From: Amycolatopsis sp. DSM 110486
Lineage (GTDB): Bacteria > Actinomycetota > Actinomycetes > Mycobacteriales > Pseudonocardiaceae
DNA length: 64,000 nucleotides
NCBI RefSeq assembly: GCF_019468465.1
Contig: NZ_CP080519.1
Coordinates: 8,921,001-8,985,000 of the forward strand
Reading direction: 5' to 3'
The notes under the pieces: model-generated
Told to the model about the DNA's origin: nothing
Database searches by the model: none
Seen by the model: only the letters and a program-made list of their open reading frames with translations
Shown here: positions 61,589 to 64,000 of the stretch, piece after piece
Numbering within the stretch: the stretch's first letter is position 1
Layout of the letters: each line of letters starts with the position of its first letter
Program-made: the position numbers and the translations under genes

Positions 61589-62659
61589 CTAGCGTGCGGC
61601 TCCCGGAACTCCGAGCTCCTTCAGGAACAGGTCGTGGAAGCTGAGCCCGAGCACCTGGCGCACGTCGGGCTCGGCCCAGCCGCGGTGGCGGAGCTCGGCG
61701 GTGATGCGGGGGAGCCCGGCCGGGCCTTCGAGGCCGGGCACGAACTCGCGCGCCGTGCGGTCGTCCCACGAGCGTTCGTCGGCACGGCGGAGGCTGTCGG
61801 AGACCTCCTTGATGAAGTCGGGGCCGAGGCCGACGTGGGCGACGCCGACGACGTCCGCCGCGTGTTCGATGTGGTCGGCGACGCGGGCGACGGTGTGCTC
61901 GTGCTCGTCGACGAACTGGGCCAGGACGTTGATCCCCACGACCCCGCCGGCGTCGGCGATCGCGCGCAGGCGGGCGTCGGTGAGGTTGCGGTGGTGGGCG
62001 CGCACGGCGAAGGCCGAGGAGTGGGACGCGACCAGCGGCCGGGTGGCGAGCTCCAGCAGGTGGTCGGTGGACGTGGCGCCGAGGTGGGAGACGTCGAGCA
62101 TGATGCCCAGCTCCTCGCACACCGCCACGGCGTCCACGCCCGCACTCGTGAGGCGGCCGCCCGTGTCGTCCTCGGCCGAGCCGTCGGCGAGCATTGTGCG
62201 CCCGAAGTGCGTGAACGACGCCATCCGCACGCCGAGCCGGTGCAGCGTCTCGAACAGGCCGACGTCGAGGCCCACGGCTTCGCAGCCCTCCAGCGCCAGC
62301 AAGAGGGCGATCCGGCCGTCGGCGAGGGTTTCGCGGATGTCGTCGCCGGTGAGGCACAGCCGCACGGCATCGCGGTTGCCGGCCTCGACGCGCCAGGCGG
62401 TTTCGATCATCCGCAGCGTCTGGCGCAGCGCGCCTTCGGGGCGGAACTCGGGTTCGAGGAACACCGGCAGCACCTGGAGGTCGACGCCGCCGGCGCGCAG
62501 CTGCGGCAGCCATACGCTGCGGAAGTACGCGGCCTGCCGGGCGGCGGGGTAGCGCGAGCAGAGCATGAGCAGGTCGTTGTGCGCGTCCGCGACCACGGCG
62601 TCGTGGTGCATGGCGTTGTGGTGCATGGCGTCGTGGTGCAGGGCGACTGCTTCGGTCAT
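61589..62659 (-). CDS. M19-family membrane dipeptidase (renal-dipeptidase-like)
   Basis: The 356-aa protein has the metal sites intact: first His/Asp in VADAHNDLLML, bridging Glu in LALEGCEAVG, and His in VSHLGATSTDH and VASHSSAFAVRAHHRN. The fold is M19 (zinc dipeptidase). The first ~20 residues contain three copies of a His-rich pentad from a 15-base tandem DNA repeat (see the repeat at 62596). The start is thus poorly defined: ATG 62659 or a downstream ATG within the repeat. The family hydrolyses dipeptides, including D-containing and beta-lactam-like ones. Confidence 0.9.
   Translation of the reverse strand: MTEAVALHHDAMHHNAMHHDAVVADAHNDLLMLCSRYPAARQAAYFRSVWLPQLRAGGVDLQVLPVFLEPEFRPEGALRQTLRMIETAWRVEAGNRDAVRLCLTGDDIRETLADGRIALLLALEGCEAVGLDVGLFETLHRLGVRMASFTHFGRTMLADGSAEDDTGGRLTSAGVDAVAVCEELGIMLDVSHLGATSTDHLLELATRPLVASHSSAFAVRAHHRNLTDARLRAIADAGGVVGINVLAQFVDEHEHTVARVADHIEHAADVVGVAHVGLGPDFIKEVSDSLRRADERSWDDRTAREFVPGLEGPAGLPRITAELRHRGWAEPDVRQVLGLSFHDLFLKELGVPGAAR
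62596..62640 (-). repeat. 15-base tandem repeat encoding His-rich pentads
   Basis: Three units of 15 bases (62596-62610, 62611-62625, 62626-62640) differ at only two positions. They encode HHDAM/HHNAM-type pentads at the dipeptidase N-terminus. This is a likely slippage-prone site. It may be a metal-binding tail or a non-translated leader. Confidence 0.85.
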
Positions 62660-62755
62660 GACAAGGCACTCCTCGACGGTCCACAGTGGAATCGCCGACG
62701 AGTGTAGGCGTGTGGTGGCTGTGCCGTCACGTGGTGATGTTCTGAGAGCACGCCG

Positions 62756-63535
62756 TCAGGACGCTCGGCTCATGATGGCACTGAGCCGGCGCGCGGCGAC
62801 CTTGGTCGTCGCGCTGAGCTCGGTCAGGCGGTCCAGTGCCCGGCTCGTCGGCGCGGACACGTTGAGCGACGCGATGATCCGCCCGGTCGCGTCCCGCACG
62901 GGCGCGCCGACCGACAGCAGCCCGCCCTCCAGCTCGTCGATCGCCACGGTGCAGCTCTCCTGCCGCTCGTGGTGCAGCCGTTCGAGCACCTCGGCCACGC
63001 TGCGCAGCGCGCGCGGGCCGAACTCGCCCGGCGGCGTGCGCGACAGCAGCGCGCGGATGTCGTCGTCCTCGTGGTCGAGGATCAGCGCGCGGCCCGACGC
63101 GGTCACGTGCAGGGGCGAGGTCCGCCCGACCCAGCCGCCGGCCTGCACGGTGTGGGGCGAGCGCTCACGCAGGATCGTGAACGACTGGTCGCCCTGCAGG
63201 ATCGACAGCAGCGCACTTTCGCCCGTCTCGGCGACCACGGCGCGCAGCACCGCCGTGCCGCTGCCGAGCAGCCGCTGGTCGCCGGCGTGCGCCGCGAGCA
63301 CGTGCAGCTGCCAGCCGAGCCGGTACCCACGCGTCTCGGGGTTCTGCTCGACCAGCCCGTGGGCGGACAACGCCTTGAGCATCCGCGAGATCTGGCTGCG
63401 CTCACGGCCCACGTGGCGGGCGATCTCGGCCCCGGACAGCTCGGGGTGGCGCGTCGCGGTGCCAGTGTCCGAGACTTCGGCCCGGTTGGGGGCACTGCCG
63501 TTCGACGCCGGTGCTCCGACGGTCACCCTCCGCAC
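62756..63535 (-). CDS. IclR-family regulator with damaged N-terminus
   Basis: The frame encodes up to 259 aa. The effector domain is complete (LLSILQGDQSFTILRERS, GWVGRTSPLHVTASGRALI, LSVGAPVRDATGRIIASLNVS). The HTH can be followed only from about ELSGAEIARHVGRERSQISRMLKAL (residue ~31 on). The first ~30 residues up to 63535 do not resemble an IclR N-terminus and lie antisense to a hydantoinase B fragment. So the first helix has been lost, probably with the original start and promoter. DNA binding is doubtful. Confidence 0.8.
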   Translation of the reverse strand: MRRVTVGAPASNGSAPNRAEVSDTGTATRHPELSGAEIARHVGRERSQISRMLKALSAHGLVEQNPETRGYRLGWQLHVLAAHAGDQRLLGSGTAVLRAVVAETGESALLSILQGDQSFTILRERSPHTVQAGGWVGRTSPLHVTASGRALILDHEDDDIRALLSRTPPGEFGPRALRSVAEVLERLHHERQESCTVAIDELEGGLLSVGAPVRDATGRIIASLNVSAPTSRALDRLTELSATTKVAARRLSAIMSRAS

Positions 63536-63689
63536 GGCCGGCGGCGGTGGGCACGGGTCCCCTGCGGACCGTCCGGTCGAGGCGGTGCTGCGCGACGTGC
63601 GTGACGAGCTGCTTTCCGTGGAGGAGGCGCTCGACGTGTACGGCGTGACCGTGGACCTGGAGGCGCTGACCGCGACGCGGAACGCTTGA
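63490..63689 (+). pseudogene. C-terminal tail of a hydantoinase B / oxoprolinase-family protein
   Basis: The frame reads LPFDAGAPTVTLRTAGGGGH then GSPADRPVEAVLRDVRDELL and VEEALDVYGVTVD, the typical C-terminus of HyuB-like subunits (glycine-rich GGGG, then a DPxxRPPxxVxxDVxxGxxS-like helix and YGV). Nothing of the remaining ~500 residues, nor HyuA, is present upstream. It is a 5'-deleted relict on the opposite strand to the truncated IclR gene. Confidence 0.75.
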
Positions 63690-63735
63690 TCCTCGGTGTG
63701 AGCACCATGGTCCCGAGCGCGTGGTGAGCTCCGTA

Positions 63736-63775
63736 GCGGAGATTCGCTCCCGGTACCCCGGGGGTGAATCTCCGC
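63736..63775. repeat. 10-bp stem hairpin with inner stem
   Basis: GCGGAGATTC (63736-63745) pairs with GAATCTCCGC (63766-63775), and the loop contains an inner CCCGG/CCGGG stem. No U-tract follows. It is a structured RNA or terminator candidate. Confidence 0.6.
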
Positions 63776-63844
63776 CGCAGAGGAGATGATCTCGAAACAG
63801 TCCGATGAGGACAGTCGGTTCCCCGGTTCTCCGGGCAGGTCGAA

Positions 63845-63877
63845 GGGCGTCGCCGACCTCGTGGACCGGCGACGCCC
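63845..63877. repeat. perfect 11-bp inverted repeat
   Basis: GGGCGTCGCCG (63845-63855) with CGGCGACGCCC (63867-63877), 11-base loop, no U-tract. Confidence 0.6.
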
Positions 63878-64000
63878 GGTCGGCGCGACCTGGCTGGGAC
63901 CGCGTGCCGCGCCTGAAATTCGGGTACCCCGTCTCGCGGGGGTGAAACCTTGCCGGGACGTGCGAAGCGCTGCCGTCTTCGCTGGTCGTGCTTACACTCG

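Larger units (their letters stand above)
63690..64000. other. intergenic end region with strong hairpins
   Basis: No open frame of credible coding character is seen. It holds two strong inverted repeats (63736-63775 and 63845-63877). The 13-17 base segment GGTACCCC followed by GGGGGTGAA appears twice, near 63752 and 63924. It may be a regulatory leader for a gene beyond the window. Confidence 0.5.

Noticed and set aside
1..64000. tRNA, rRNA, prophage or insertion-sequence genes
   Set aside because: I scanned for cloverleaf-type stems, integrase, transposase and capsid-like proteins and saw none that I could support.

Overview
The window is very GC-rich, with strong third-position G/C bias, frequent GTG starts, ATGA/GTGA stop-start overlaps and purine-rich Shine-Dalgarno sites. 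It is chromosomal DNA of a high-GC actinomycete. The gene content (LAL-type LuxR giants, TetR/IclR regulators, F420/FMN luciferase-like oxidoreductases, Tat-exported amidohydrolases, a NACHT protein) suggests a Pseudonocardiales genome such as Amycolatopsis, but this is inference and no rRNA or tRNA is present to confirm it. I see no transposase, integrase, phage structural gene or CRISPR array.

Layout. 1-5.6 kb: an aromatic meta-cleavage module with an IclR regulator, a 2-keto-4-pentenoate hydratase, a class III extradiol dioxygenase, a TrxB-like ferredoxin reductase, a 7Fe ferredoxin and an aldehyde dehydrogenase. 5.6-9.9 kb: two beta-propeller 'lactonase' proteins flanking an RclA/mercuric-reductase-like flavoprotein. 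9.9-14.8 kb: a urease operon ureA-B-C-F-G-D without ureE, translationally close to the second beta-propeller gene. 14.8-22.9 kb: three paralogous LAL-type LuxR regulators. 22.9-24.4 kb: a sulfite-oxidase-like / FNR-like reductase / zinc-ribbon (DUF6510-like) operon. 24.6-30.8 kb: small secreted and lipoprotein genes, an MHS-type transporter, an orphan EpiD-like flavoprotein, an AraC regulator and a DinB-like protein. 30.8-33.9 kb: a lone NACHT NTPase with a leucine-rich C-terminus, the best candidate for an immune (anti-phage) gene. 34-40.3 kb: a luciferase-like monooxygenase and two Tat-exported amidohydrolases, one fused to a TolB-like propeller. 40.4-44.4 kb: a TetR/luciferase-like pair and small membrane or NTF2-like proteins. 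44.5-48.9 kb: a Fis/GAF regulator divergent from amidohydrolase, DUF59 and alcohol dehydrogenase genes. This resembles the downstream half of propane/acetone (prm/mim) monooxygenase operons with the monooxygenase itself missing. 49-57 kb: a decay zone holding gene fragments, truncated regulators and a doubly frameshifted desaturase-like gene. 57-61.6 kb: CoA-transferase and enoyl-CoA hydratase genes, then a TetR regulator divergent from two short-chain dehydrogenases with a very clear promoter/operator region. 61.6-64 kb: an M19 dipeptidase, and an N-terminally truncated IclR gene abutting the 3' tail of a hydantoinase B gene, which looks like a deletion scar.

Overall this is accessory, catabolism-oriented chromosome with many small operons, each with its own local regulator. 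Strongest points for follow-up: the solo NACHT protein, the urease alpha subunit carrying Thr where the active-site flap normally has Cys, the SDIMO-less prm/mim-like operon, the deletion scar at 63.45-63.5 kb, and the three-site TetR operator region at 59.65-59.74 kb.
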